DNA from: Miltoncostaea sp963770865
GTDB lineage: Bacteria; Actinomycetota; Thermoleophilia; Miltoncostaeales; Miltoncostaeaceae
Length of the DNA stretch: 64,000 nt
Direction: 5' to 3'
Assembly (NCBI GenBank): GCA_963770865.1
Contig: CAVYRD010000001.1
Span: 295,985 to 359,984, forward strand
Part shown: in pieces, positions 8,647 through 17,330 of the stretch
How the letters are laid out: each line of letters opens with the position of its first letter
Position numbering within the stretch: the stretch's first letter is position 1
Notes under the pieces: model-generated
The model's input: the letters and a program-made list of their open reading frames with translations, nothing else
The model's database searches: none
Told to the model about the DNA's origin: nothing
Made by a program: the position numbers and the translations under genes

Positions 8647-8838
8647 ATGAGCACCGACTCCGCCCCCGAGCCCGCCCCCGCTCCCGTGACCCTCGAGAGC
8701 ACGCGCGACGCCCTCCTGGCGGCGATCACCGCGCAGGTCGCCGGCGCGCCGAACGCCACGACGCTGCTGCGGCTGGCCGAGGCCTACGCCTGGACCGTCT
8801 CGCCCGGCCAGGCCCACGGGGGCGCCGAGAGCATCTGA
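8647..8838 (+). CDS. Conserved small protein, 63 residues
   Basis: A short Pro/Ala-rich start, then a helical part: RDALLAAITAQVAGAPNATTLLRLAEAYAWTVSP. The LRLAEAYAW-(S/A)P ending resembles a small family I have seen in actinomycetes, of unknown function. A -10-like TAGACT lies at 8603-8608. The 3' end overlaps the convergent ABC ATPase gene by 55 bases. Confidence 0.5.
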   Translation: MSTDSAPEPAPAPVTLESTRDALLAAITAQVAGAPNATTLLRLAEAYAWTVSPGQAHGGAESI

Positions 8839-9621
8839 GCGGCCGCGACCAGGGCGCGCGCCCGGTCGCTGCGGGGCTCGGCGAGGATCCGCTCGGCGGG
8901 CCCCTCCTCCACGATGCGGCCGGCGTCCATCACGGCGACCCGGCCGGCCGTGCCGCGCACCGTCGGCAGGTCGTGGGAGATCAGCAGGTAGGCGAGCCCC
9001 TCACGCGCCCGGAGCTCCCCGAGCAGGGCCAGCACCTGCGCGCCGATCGAGGGGTCGAGCGCCGAGACGGGCTCGTCCAGCACGAGCAGCCGCGGGCGCA
9101 GGGCGAGCGCCCGGGCGATCGCGACCCGCTGCCGGGCGCCCCCCGAGAGCTCCGCGGGGCGGCGCGCGGCCGCCGACGCGGGCAGCCCGACCGCGTCGAG
9201 CAGCTCGGCCACGCGGGCGCGCCGCGCCGCGCCGCGCTCCACCCGGGAAGCCGCATCGGGAAGGCGATGCACGACCAGGGGCTCGGCCACGCTGGCACCG
9301 ACACTCAGCCTCGGGTTGAGGCTGAGATAGGGGTCCTGGAAGACGATCTGGACCGCCCGGCGCAGCCGTATGCGCTCCGCCCCCCGCGCAGCGGGCCACG
9401 TCGATGCCCGCCAGCGTCACCGTCCCGGCGTCGGGGGCCTGGAGGCCGGTCACGACGCGCGCCAGGGTGCTCTTCCCGCAGCCGGACTCCCCCACAAGGC
9501 CCACCACCTCGCCCTCGGCGACCTCGAGATCGACCCCGGCGAGCGCCGGCACCGGCGGGGCGCCCCGGCCCCCGGGGTAGGCCAGCGCGATCCCGCGCGC
9601 CGACAGCAGCGGGGCGCTCAC
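8784..9621 (-). CDS. Peptide-type ABC transporter ATPase, second subunit (DppF-like, frameshifted)
   Basis: Nucleotide-binding subunit that powers import with the partner ATPase at 9618. Walker A GESGCGKST, Q-loop QIVFQDPYLSLNP, signature LSGGARQRVAIARAL, Walker B LLVLDEPVSALD and the switch His ISHDLPTV are all present. The frame breaks in the run of six C on the plus strand at 9380-9385 (one base too many). Repaired length about 278 residues. GTG start overlaps the upstream stop by four bases (GTGA). The C-terminus lacks the cysteine cluster found in the first ATPase, as usual for the DppF type. Confidence 0.88.
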
Positions 9622-10583
9622 GGCGCGGCCTCCCCGGCCCTCGTCGCCTCGCCCGGGCCGAGGACGCAGGCGACCCGGCGGCCCGGGCCTGCGTCGCGCA
9701 GGGGCGGCACGACGGCGCACGCGTCGCGGCGCAGGGCGCAGCGCGGGGCGAAGGCGCAGCCCGGCGGCAGGGCGCCCGGCTCGGGGGGCGCGCCCGGGAT
9801 GGGCACGCGCGGGCCGGCCGGCGCCCGCAGTCGCGGCGCCAGCGCCAGCAGCCCGGCCGTGTAGGGGTGGCGGGGGGCGGAGAGGATCTCCCGCGCCGGC
9901 CCCTCCTCCACGATCCGCCCCGCGTACATCACGGCCACGCGGTCTGCGAGACGGGCGACGGAGCCCATGTCGTGGGAGATCAGCAGCACCGCGAGCCCGC
10001 GCTCGCGGGCCCGCCCGGCGATCAGGTCCAGAACGGCGACCTGGACGGAGGGGTCGAGCGAGGCCGTCGGCTCGTCGGCCACCAGCACCTCGGGCCCCGG
10101 CGCGAGGGCCATCGCGATCAGCGCCCGCTGGCGCTGGCCGCCGGAGAGCCGGTGCGGGTGGTCGTCGCGCGGCACGCCCACCTCGGCGAGCGCGGCGGCG
10201 GCGGCGGCGGCGGCCTCGGCGCGGCCCATGCCCCGGTGGACGCGCAGCACCTCGGCGATCTGGGCACCGACGCGCGCAACCGGGTCGAGGGCGGCGGCCG
10301 GGTCCTGCGGCACCAGCGCCACCCGGGCGCCGCGCACCCGGCGCGGGTCCAGCCCGCCCAGGCCGACCGGGCGCCCGTCCAGGGCCACGGTGCCCCCGAC
10401 GCGCCGCGCCGGGGGCGGCACCAGGCCGAGAAGGGAGAGCCCGGTGAGCGACTTGCCCGCGCCGCTCTCGCCGACGAGGGCCGTGACGTCGCCGGCCTCC
10501 AGGTCGAGGTCGACCCCGTCCAGCAGCGCGACGCCGCCGGGGCCCTCCACCCGCAGGCCGCGGGCGCTCAGGAGGGGCGTCAC
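9618..10583 (-). CDS. Peptide-type ABC transporter ATPase, first subunit (DppD-like)
   Basis: A 321-residue ATPase: Walker A GESGAGKSLTG, Q-loop VPQDPAAALDPV, signature LSGGQRQRALIAMAL, Walker B VLVADEPTASLD, switch ISHDMGSVARLAD. The C-terminal extension CAFAPRCALRRDACAVVPPL has the spaced cysteines of the oligopeptide/dipeptide ATPase tail, which bind an Fe-S cluster in some members. GTG start overlaps the permease stop by four bases. Part of a five-gene importer read from 14291 to 8784. Confidence 0.92.
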   Translation of the reverse strand: MTPLLSARGLRVEGPGGVALLDGVDLDLEAGDVTALVGESGAGKSLTGLSLLGLVPPPARRVGGTVALDGRPVGLGGLDPRRVRGARVALVPQDPAAALDPVARVGAQIAEVLRVHRGMGRAEAAAAAAAALAEVGVPRDDHPHRLSGGQRQRALIAMALAPGPEVLVADEPTASLDPSVQVAVLDLIAGRARERGLAVLLISHDMGSVARLADRVAVMYAGRIVEEGPAREILSAPRHPYTAGLLALAPRLRAPAGPRVPIPGAPPEPGALPPGCAFAPRCALRRDACAVVPPLRDAGPGRRVACVLGPGEATRAGEAAP

Positions 10584-11441
10584 AGCGGCCACCGCCGCGG
10601 CCGGGCGGCCCCGCCCGGCGAGAGCGCCGCGCGCACCGCGTCGCCCAGCAGGCTCACCGCGAGCACGGTCAGCACGATCATCATCCCCGGGAAGAGCGAC
10701 TGCCACGGGCGCTCCTCGATCGTGTCCTGCGCGCCGATCATCAGGGTGCCCCAGGAGGGCCGCCCGGCGGGGTCGAGCCCGAGCGAGAGGAACGACAGGG
10801 CGCTCTCGGCCAGCAGCGCGACGCCCACCGCGAGGGCCGCGAAGGCCGCGATCTCGGGGACGGCGGCGCTCAGCAGGTGGACGCGCACCACGCGCCCGCC
10901 CCCCGCGCCCGCGGCCCGGGCGGCCTGGACGTAGGGCAGCTCGCGGGTGCGCAGCGACGAGGCGCGCGTGAGCCGGAAGAGCGGCGGCCACGACATCAGC
11001 GCCAGGATGAGGATGACCTCGGGCACGCCGACGTGCTCGAAGGTCAGGCTCAGCACGATCAGCACGACGAAGGCCGGCACGATCAGGAAGAGATCCGTGA
11101 GGCGCGAGAGCGCCGAGTCGATCCACCCGCCCCGCCAGGCGGCCGTCAGCCCCAGGCCCGCGCCCGACGACGGTGGCCGCGAGGGCCGTCGCCAGACCCA
11201 CGAGCAGCGAGACCCGCCCTGCCGCCAGCACGCGGGTGAGCATGTCCTCGCCCAGCGTCCCCGTGCCGAACGGATGGGCCCAGCTCGGGCCCTGATTGCG
11301 GGCGAGGAGGTCCTGCTCGTCCACGCCGTAGGGCGAGAGGGCCGGGCCCAGGATGGACGCGAGGGCGATGGCCGCGAGCAGCGCGAGGCCCGCGATGCCG
11401 CCGGGGCCGAGGCGCCGCAGGCCGGCGAGTGCGCGCCTCAC
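10580..11441 (-). CDS. Peptide-type ABC permease (DppC-like, frameshifted)
   Basis: Inner-membrane permease. An N-terminal membrane helix (GIAGLALLAAIALASILGPAL) is followed by the periplasmic part FGTGTLGEDMLTRVLAAGR, typical of DppC, then five more helices. The ATPase-docking EAA loop is visible as YVQAARAAGAGGGRVVRVHLL. The frame breaks at 11163-11165 (GGG where GG is needed: ATVVGAGLG). Repaired length about 286 residues. Overlaps both neighbours by four bases. Confidence 0.87.
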
Positions 11442-12583
11442 GAGCGCCTGCGCAGGTCGACCCGCGGATCGAGGGCCGCGTAGGCGAGGTCGGCGATCAG
11501 CCCGGCGATCACCACCGCGACGGCGCCGATCATGACGATGCCCATCGCGACGTTGATGTCGCGCTCGAGCGCCGCGTCGCGCAGCAGCCGCCCCATCCCC
11601 GGCCACGAGAACACCGTCTCGGTCACGACGGCCCCGCTGAACATCGCCCCCAGGTCGAGCGCCACCAGGGTCACGATGGGCACGAGGGCGTTGCGCAGCG
11701 CGTGGCCGATCACGACCCGCCGCTCCGGCAGGCCGCGCGCCCGCGCGTGTGCGACGTGGTCCGAGCCCAGCTCGTCGATCAGCACCGCGCGCTGGAAGCG
11801 GCTCCACACCGCCACGTTGATCAGCGAGAGGGTGAGCACCGGCAGGACGAGGTGCTGCAGGTGGTTGAGCGAGAACCAGTCGCCCTCGTGGCCGAACGAG
11901 TAGCGCTGGCCGGTGTAGAAGACCGTCTGGCCGTCGCCGCCGAGCCGGTTCCAGAGCGCGACCGACAGCGCGATCAGGATCGCGCCGGCGCAGGCCACGG
12001 CGACGGTCGCCGCCCCGCCGCGGCGCAGGCGCGCGAGCCCGACGAGCAGCAGCACCGTCCCGAGCGCGAACGGCAGGACGGCCCAGCCGTTGTCGCGCAT
12101 CCAGATGGCGCCGAGCTGCAGCAGCACCCCGGCCAGGAAGGTCGGGGTGGCGAAGCCGACGTAGGAGAGCCCCGACAGCGAGGCGTCGAGCGGCGAGCCC
12201 GCGCGGGTCGCCGACAGCACCCCGAGCGCGACGCCGAGCAGGCCCGACACGAGGATCGCGAGGCCCATCAGCTCGATCGTCGCCGGCAGGGAGTCGAGGA
12301 TCGTCTCGAGCGCCCCGGCCCCGCGGTTGGTGGTGCTGAGCCCCCAGTCGCCCTGGAGGAAGCCGGTCAGCCAGTGCCAGTAGCCGGTGTACCAGGGCGC
12401 GTCGAGGCCCTGCTGCTCGACCAGCCGGCGGATGTCCTCGGCGCGCACGCCGGGCACCTGGCGCAGGCGCGCCACCGGGTCGGCGGCCCGGTAGAGCAGG
12501 AGGTAGGCCAGGACGCTGACGAGCCACAGCAGCGGCAGCGCGACGGCCAGGCGCCGCGCGGCGTACGCGCCCGCGCCCCTCAC
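11438..12583 (-). CDS. Peptide-type ABC permease (DppB-like)
   Basis: A 381-residue membrane protein starting RLAVALPLLWLVSVLAYLLLY, the usual first helix of DppB, with the docking loop DHVAHARARGLPERRVVIGHALRNALVPIVT and the end helices after GAVVTETVFSWPGMGRLL, a family hallmark. It is somewhat longer than DppB (about 310-340) because of an insertion of about 70 residues holding an extra hydrophobic stretch near 170-230. GTG start lies 13 bases after the binding-protein stop. Confidence 0.9.
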   Translation of the reverse strand: MRGAGAYAARRLAVALPLLWLVSVLAYLLLYRAADPVARLRQVPGVRAEDIRRLVEQQGLDAPWYTGYWHWLTGFLQGDWGLSTTNRGAGALETILDSLPATIELMGLAILVSGLLGVALGVLSATRAGSPLDASLSGLSYVGFATPTFLAGVLLQLGAIWMRDNGWAVLPFALGTVLLLVGLARLRRGGAATVAVACAGAILIALSVALWNRLGGDGQTVFYTGQRYSFGHEGDWFSLNHLQHLVLPVLTLSLINVAVWSRFQRAVLIDELGSDHVAHARARGLPERRVVIGHALRNALVPIVTLVALDLGAMFSGAVVTETVFSWPGMGRLLRDAALERDINVAMGIVMIGAVAVVIAGLIADLAYAALDPRVDLRRRS

Positions 12584-12596
12584 GCCCGCGCCCGGG

Positions 12597-14291
12597 CTAG
12601 CCGGCCCCGCCCCCGAGCGACCATTCCCCGCTGTTCCAGAAGACCTCCGCCTGGGTCGGGTTCTCGCGAACGCCGTGGAGCTGGGAGGTGGCCGCGACCG
12701 TGTTGGGCTGCTGGTAGAGCGGGATCAGCGGCACCTGGTCGGCAACGATCCCCTGCACCCGCCCGAGGGTGGCCGCCCGCGCGCTCTCGTCGACCTGCTG
12801 GTCGGAGAGGCGCATCAGGCTGTCGGCCTCGGAGTCGCGCCACCGGTAGACGTTCTGGCCGCTGAAGCCGTTCTCCTCCGTCGGGATCTGGTCGGAGGCC
12901 AGAAGCCCCGTGACGCTCGGGTCCACGCCGCCGCCGAAGGCGACCATCAACGCCGTGAAGTCGCCCTGGCTCAAGAGGCTCGAGAAGATCCGGTCCCCCG
13001 GAAGCTGTCGCGGCTCGATCCGGATGCCGGCGGCCTTCGCCTGGTCGGCGATGAGGCGCCCGGTGGTGCCGCGCAGCGCGCTCTCGGAGTCGCTGAGCAG
13101 CGGGATCGTCAGCTCGCGGCCGTCCTTGGCGAAGTAGCCGTCGGCGCCGCGGGTCCAGCCCGCCGCCTCCAGCAGCGCGGCCGCGCGATCGGGGTCGTGG
13201 CCGTAGCGCGCGAAGGCCGGCTCGTAGCCGAGCTGGATCGGCCGCACGACGCTCTGGAGCACCGGCACCTTGCCGTCGAGGAGCACGTCGGCGATCTGCC
13301 GCCGGTCGATGGCGTACGCGAGGGCCTGGCGCACGCGCGGATCGTCGAGCGGGGGGCGCTCGGTGTTCAGCACGATGTGCTCGAAGAACAGCGAGGGCAC
13401 CGACTGGACGCCGACGCCGTCGATGCGCCCGGCGGCGGCGATCAGGTCGGGGTCGGGCGGCGGGCTGGTCATCTGGGCCTCGCCCTGGCGCACCGCCCGG
13501 ATCGCGGCCGCCGGCGAGGCCAGGAAGTCGAACACGATGCGCCCGACGCCGGGGCTCCCGTCCGAGGGGCCCGCGCCCCACCAGTCGGGGTCGCGCACCA
13601 GGACCGCGCGCACGCCGGGCGTGAAGCTCTTCAGGGTGAAGGGCCCCGAGCCGACGATGCCGCCGGTGTTCCAGACCGTGTTGAAGTCGCGGCCCTTCAG
13701 CACGTGCCGCGGGAGGATGTAGTTGCCGCCCGAGACGCTGAAGATGTCGCGCCACGGCGCGTAGTCGCCGTCGAAGGCCACCGTGAAGCAGGTGGCCGGC
13801 GGGCAGGCCTCCCCGCTCGCGGTGCGCCCGGCGCGCACGGCGCGGATGTGCTCCCAGCCCGAGCGGCTCGCCACCTCGTTGCGCTCGGCGGTCATCGTGC
13901 GCCAGGTGAACGCCACGTCGGCGCTGGTGACCGGGACGCCGTCCGACCACCGGGCCTTCGGGTCGAGGCGGAAGGTGACCCGCAGGGGGCCCTCGCGGAC
14001 GTCGGCGCCGCTCGGCACGGCCACGGCGAGCTGCGGGACGAACCGCCCCTGGTCGTCCGAGGTCATGAGGTTCTGGAGGATGTTGGAGACCACCCGCTGG
14101 GCCGGCGCGGTGACGCCGGCCGGAAGCAGGACGTTCAGGATCGGCGCCGGCTGGCCCTCGGCGTCGATCAGGGTTCCGCCGCCCGCCGGGGCGTCGCCCC
14201 CGCCGCCGGATCCGCACCCCGCGGCCAGGACGGCCATCGCCGCGGCCGCGCCGGCGGCCGCGGCCATCCGCCTCGATCCCACCCCTGTCAC
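12597..14291 (-). CDS. Peptide-type ABC substrate-binding lipoprotein (SBP_bac_5)
   Basis: Extracellular binding protein of the importer. Signal peptide and lipobox VLAAGC (Cys about residue 26 from the GTG). The SBP family 5 fold is shown by KARWSDGVPVTSADVAFTWRTM, DIFSVSGGNYILPRHVLKG, GSGPFTLKSFTPG and DDPRVRQALAYAIDRRQIAD. The GTG at 14291, preceded by GAGGTGAGG, is preferred to the upstream ATG because it puts the lipobox at the right distance. It heads the operon SBP-dppB-dppC-dppD-dppF. Family 5 proteins bind peptides, nickel, glutathione or sugars; the ligand is not predictable here. Confidence 0.9.
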   Translation of the reverse strand: MTGVGSRRMAAAAGAAAAMAVLAAGCGSGGGGDAPAGGGTLIDAEGQPAPILNVLLPAGVTAPAQRVVSNILQNLMTSDDQGRFVPQLAVAVPSGADVREGPLRVTFRLDPKARWSDGVPVTSADVAFTWRTMTAERNEVASRSGWEHIRAVRAGRTASGEACPPATCFTVAFDGDYAPWRDIFSVSGGNYILPRHVLKGRDFNTVWNTGGIVGSGPFTLKSFTPGVRAVLVRDPDWWGAGPSDGSPGVGRIVFDFLASPAAAIRAVRQGEAQMTSPPPDPDLIAAAGRIDGVGVQSVPSLFFEHIVLNTERPPLDDPRVRQALAYAIDRRQIADVLLDGKVPVLQSVVRPIQLGYEPAFARYGHDPDRAAALLEAAGWTRGADGYFAKDGRELTIPLLSDSESALRGTTGRLIADQAKAAGIRIEPRQLPGDRIFSSLLSQGDFTALMVAFGGGVDPSVTGLLASDQIPTEENGFSGQNVYRWRDSEADSLMRLSDQQVDESARAATLGRVQGIVADQVPLIPLYQQPNTVAATSQLHGVRENPTQAEVFWNSGEWSLGGGAG

Positions 14292-14387
14292 CGCCTCACC
14301 TCGCCAGGGCCACCCGCTTCGGAGGCACGCTACAGGCTTGCGGAAAAGGCGCGAACGCAACCCGGCACATGCGGTGCCGGGCGGACG

Positions 14388-14618
14388 TCAGAGGGACTTG
14401 GCGAGCAGGAACGTCGTCACGAAGAAGAGGATCGCGGAGGCCACCGTCACGCGGTCCAGGTTCTTCTCGACGATCGCCGTCGAGCCGCCATAGGAGCTCG
14501 AGGCGCCGCCCACGCCGAAGGCGCCCGACAGGCCCGCGTCCTTGCCGCTGTGCAGCAGCACGAGGAAGACGAGCAGGACGGCGTTCAGCGAGTGGAGGAC
14601 GACGAGGAAGGCGGTCAC
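14388..14618 (-). CDS. secG: Preprotein translocase subunit SecG
   Basis: A 76-residue protein with two membrane helices (LVVLHSLNAVLLVFLVLLHSG and VTVASAILFFVTTFLLAKSL) joined by a Gly/Ser loop with GLSGAFGVGGASSSYGG, the SecG signature. It stabilises SecYE with SecA during export. GTG start at 14618 gives the usual length; the longer upstream frame is Arg-rich. Normally found near triosephosphate isomerase or other core genes; here it stands beside the importer. Confidence 0.88.
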   Translation of the reverse strand: MTAFLVVLHSLNAVLLVFLVLLHSGKDAGLSGAFGVGGASSSYGGSTAIVEKNLDRVTVASAILFFVTTFLLAKSL

Positions 14619-14646
14619 GGCGCGGACGGTAGCATGGCGCCCCGCG

Positions 14647-15084
14647 ATGGACGACCTCCCGCTGCTCAACCCGCCGCAGTTCCCGGACTGCTTCGTCTGC
14701 GGCCCGGCGAACCCGGACGGCCTGGCGCTGAGGATCCACCGGGACGGCACCGACGCCGTCGCCCGGCACACGCCCAGGGCCACCCACATCGGCTACCCCG
14801 ACCGGGTCCACGGCGGGATGATCGGGATGCTCGTGGACGAGATGCTGGTCTACGCGGGCGCGCCCCACGGCCTGTGGGGCATGACGGCAAAGGTGCGCTA
14901 CTGGCTGCGGCGGCCGATCCCGATCGGCGAGGAGCTGACCCTCCGCGGCCGCCTGGTGCAGCGCAGCGAGCGGGGCTTCCGCGCGGTCGTCTCGATCCAC
15001 CTCCCCGACGGCAGCCTCGCCGCGGAGGGCGAGGGCATGTGCGTCATCCGCCAGGACCCCGCGATCAGCGCGGAGGACGACTAG
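14647..15084 (+). CDS. Hot-dog fold thioesterase (PaaI/4HBT-like)
   Basis: A 145-residue protein: CFVCGPANPDGLALRIHRDG at the start, then HIGYPDRVHGGMIGMLVDEMLVYA, where the HGG turn and Asp/Glu on the long helix correspond to the PaaI active site, and a strand AKVRYWLRRPIPIGEELTLRGRL. Known members hydrolyse acyl-CoA thioesters; substrate unknown. ATG at 14647 is the first in frame after the divergent secG start region. Confidence 0.75.
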   Translation: MDDLPLLNPPQFPDCFVCGPANPDGLALRIHRDGTDAVARHTPRATHIGYPDRVHGGMIGMLVDEMLVYAGAPHGLWGMTAKVRYWLRRPIPIGEELTLRGRLVQRSERGFRAVVSIHLPDGSLAAEGEGMCVIRQDPAISAEDD

Positions 15085-15108
15085 CGGTCGCCCCGCTTGG
15101 GGCGATCG
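15085..15108. terminator. Hairpin terminator after thioesterase gene
   Basis: CGGTCGCCCC / GGGGCGATCG pair over a GCTT loop (one G-T pair) immediately after the TAG. Confidence 0.65.
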
Positions 15109-15308
15109 TGCGGCGATCCCTCAGCCCGAGGGCGCCGCCATCCACGTGCCCGGCATCCCGCCGGCCGGCGCCGCCCGATCCGGCAGAGCGTGCGCATGAG
15201 GCGATCCACCGGCCGGACGCCGTCCTCGTGGCCGACGATCTCCGCGACCTCGTACGACTCGAGGGCTTGAGCCAAGCCCCCGCTCGGATCCGTGGGGTGC
15301 CGAGTCGG
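15109..15308. other. Intergenic stretch with a weak minus-strand reading frame
   Basis: A TTG-started frame on the minus strand begins at 15275 with AQALESYEVAEIVGHEDGVRPVDRLM and then becomes Arg-rich; the neighbouring frame offers a stop at 15121. It could be a 50-residue gene with one frame error or a remnant. I see no family and no ribosome site. Confidence 0.25.
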
Positions 15309-15779
15309 TCAGTAGCCGGCCGTGGACGGCGGGTTGCCCTTTGGCGGCTTCGGGCCCTGGTCGGTCACCCGTCGGGCGGCCAACGCGCCGAGGTCGGCGG
15401 CCGTGGCGGTCCGCGGCGCCCGGTAGCGCACGACCACGCGATCGTTCACGACCACGTCGGCGAAGGTGCTCTTGCCCTTGCCCGCCCTGGAGAAGCGCGT
15501 GTTGGAGTCCGTCATCACGGTGAAGGTGGTGAGGCCCTTCAACGCCTTCTTGGCGAAACGATTGCCGATGTGGGCGGCCGGCGTGATCGTGATCGTCGTG
15601 GCCGAGGCGTCGGTTGCGCTGACCACGCCCCGAACGACGAAGGTGACGGGGTGGGCGATCGGCTGATGGGCGCTCGGGCCGGCCGGCCCGTGGGCGGGTG
15701 GGCCTCCGGGGGCGGCGAGGGCGGTGGGGACGGCCACGGCGAGGGCCGCGAGCGTGATCGATAGAGCCTTCGTCCGCAT
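15309..15779 (-). CDS. Secreted protein of unknown function, 156 residues
   Basis: Signal peptide MRTKALSITLAALAVAVPTALA with AAP cleavage. The mature part opens with a Pro/His/Gly-rich stretch (GGPPAHGPAGPSAHQP) and then a beta-rich domain FVVRGVVSATDASATTITITPA...ADVVVNDRVVVRYRAPR, which looks like a small OB/SH3-like barrel of the DUF5666 type seen in many secreted actinobacterial proteins; that link is a weak inference. Ribosome site AGAAGAGAGA precedes the ATG. The terminal residues are Pro/Lys-rich. Confidence 0.65.
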   Translation of the reverse strand: MRTKALSITLAALAVAVPTALAAPGGPPAHGPAGPSAHQPIAHPVTFVVRGVVSATDASATTITITPAAHIGNRFAKKALKGLTTFTVMTDSNTRFSRAGKGKSTFADVVVNDRVVVRYRAPRTATAADLGALAARRVTDQGPKPPKGNPPSTAGY

Positions 15780-16299
15780 CGTTTCTCTCTTCTCGTCCGG
15801 GGGAAGTGGGCGGTGCCTTTCGTGCACGCCCGGCTCCCGCAATCATCGGCGGCTGTCGACGCACTGCAAGGCCGCTCACGCGACGCTTACATCGCTCCGA
15901 GACGACCTCAGTCTGCATGCCGTCGGGGAGGCGTCCCACCCTCGACCGGTGGACCTCATCATCACCGGCGACCTCCACGAGGAACGAGCTCCACGTTCCC
16001 CCGCGCGTCGAGACGCTGGTGGGGAGGTCGAGCGCCTGCCGGCCATTGAGCGCACAGCACCGCGATCAGCGGGGGGACGCCCAGCCGGGACCGCGCCCTC
16101 GGCGGCCGGGTTCAGCCTCCCTCACTCAGGGCCCCGGCCACCGAGGTCAGCCCCTCAGCCCGCCTCCCACAGCGAGACCCGTGGGGCGCGGCATCACGCG
16201 AGCCGCACCGACATCACTCGCACGTCGGGAGCGCGGAGTAAACAGCGCGACGCCGGGTGTTCAGGGGCCTGTCAGCCCCGGCGGGCGCTCTCGCCCGCG
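15780..16299. other. Long intergenic region, 520 bases
   Basis: Open frames here have compositions typical of shadow frames and no ribosome sites. I see no tRNA, repeat array or strong hairpin. It contains the upstream region of the secreted protein at 15779 and the downstream side of the oxidase-fold gene at 16300. Base composition is slightly less GC-rich than the genes around it. Confidence 0.4.
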
Positions 16300-16860
16300 T
16301 CATCCGCCGGACGGAGGGCTGACGGCCGGCAGGCCATCGACGCTCGTCGCGTTGCGCGTGGCGCGGTACTCGGCGAGGCCGTCCTCGCCGCGGTTCACCG
16401 CCCACTTCACGAGCTGGTCCCGGTCGCGCTCGAAGCTCATCCGCGGCACGCCGAAGCCGCACGAGTCCGAGACGCGGGCGACGTCGATCCGGATCACCGC
16501 GCGCGCGCCGGGCGGCCCCGAGAAGCGCTCCGCCAGCCCCGCGAAGCGCGGGTCGCCGAGCTGGACCGCCTCGCCGCGGCCGTGCAGGCGCACGATGCGC
16601 GGCGGGCCGTCGAAGGCGCAGAACATCAGGCAGATGCGCCCGTCGTCACGCAGGTGGGCGATCGTCTCGGCGCCGCTGCCGGTGAGGTCGAGGTACGCCA
16701 CCTGGTGCGGGCCGATCACCGAGAAGCAGCCCGGCAGGCCCTTGGGCGAGACGTTGACCAGTCCGTCGGCGGAGCTCGGGGCGGTCGCGACGAAGAAGAG
16801 CGGCTGCGCCGCCAGGAAGGCGGACAGCTCATCGTCGATCTCCGGCCGGACCTTCCCCAT
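16300..16860 (-). CDS. Pyridoxamine-5'-phosphate-oxidase-fold flavoprotein
   Basis: A 186-residue split-barrel protein: FLAAQPLFFVATAPSSADGLVNVSPKGLPG is the first strand pair and flavin loop, then VAYLDLTGSGAETIAHLRDDGRICLMFCAFDGPPRIVRLHGRGEAV, the standard order for the PPOX-like general-stress family that uses FMN or F420. No biotin or heme motif. Substrate not predictable. It is divergent from the cupin gene; the 38-base gap between them holds a -10 box for the cupin. Confidence 0.8.
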   Translation of the reverse strand: MGKVRPEIDDELSAFLAAQPLFFVATAPSSADGLVNVSPKGLPGCFSVIGPHQVAYLDLTGSGAETIAHLRDDGRICLMFCAFDGPPRIVRLHGRGEAVQLGDPRFAGLAERFSGPPGARAVIRIDVARVSDSCGFGVPRMSFERDRDQLVKWAVNRGEDGLAEYRATRNATSVDGLPAVSPPSGG

Positions 16861-16886
16861 GCGGCGAGGATAGTGGGGCGCCCGGG

Positions 16887-16892
16887 TAGGCT
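16887..16892 (+). promoter_or_regulatory. -10 element for leaderless cupin transcript
   Basis: TAGGCT ends six bases before the ATG at 16899, so transcription would begin at or next to the start codon. No Shine-Dalgarno is present, in agreement with a leaderless mRNA. Confidence 0.5.
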
Positions 16893-16898
16893 GCCCGC

Positions 16899-17294
16899 AT
16901 GGAGATCCGCTCCCGCGACGCGGCCGTCCCGTTCACGACGACCGACGGCAGCACGATCCGCTCGCTGCTCGACCGCTCGAACGCCCCGGTGGCCAACCAC
17001 AGCCTGGCCGAGGCCACGATCCCGGCCGGCGACGCCACCGTGCGCCACCACCACCGCGTGAGCGAGGAGATGTACTACCTCGTCGAGGGCACGGCGACGA
17101 TGGAGATCGACGGCGAGTCGCGCGAGGTGACCGTGGGCGACGCGGTCCTGATCCCGCCGGGCGCCTGGCACCAGATCACGGCCTCCGCGGACGGGTCGGT
17201 GCGCCTCCTCTGCACCTGCTCGCCGCCCTGGTCGGCCGAGGACACGCACTTCGACCGGTCCGGCCGGGACGGCCGGACCGCGGCGGACGGCTAG
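16899..17294 (+). CDS. Cupin-domain protein
   Basis: A 131-residue single cupin barrel. Motif 1 is VRHHHRVSEEMYYLVEGTATM (the G(X)5HXH(X)3,4E(X)6G line with His-His and Glu as metal ligands) and motif 2 is GDAVLIPPGAWHQITA with the last His ligand. The ligand set would hold Mn, Fe or Ni. Function could be an isomerase, dioxygenase or sensor; the sequence does not decide. Followed by mqnD 36 bases downstream but with its own ribosome site, so co-transcription is possible only. Confidence 0.85.
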   Translation: MEIRSRDAAVPFTTTDGSTIRSLLDRSNAPVANHSLAEATIPAGDATVRHHHRVSEEMYYLVEGTATMEIDGESREVTVGDAVLIPPGAWHQITASADGSVRLLCTCSPPWSAEDTHFDRSGRDGRTAADG

Positions 17295-17330
17295 AGTCCA
17301 CGGGTCGATGAACCCGCCGGAGGAGCCCGA

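Noticed and set aside
15813..16049. Small plus-strand protein in the 520-base gap
   Set aside because: Composition is Arg/Pro/Gly shadow-like, no ribosome site, no hydrophobic or structural pattern.
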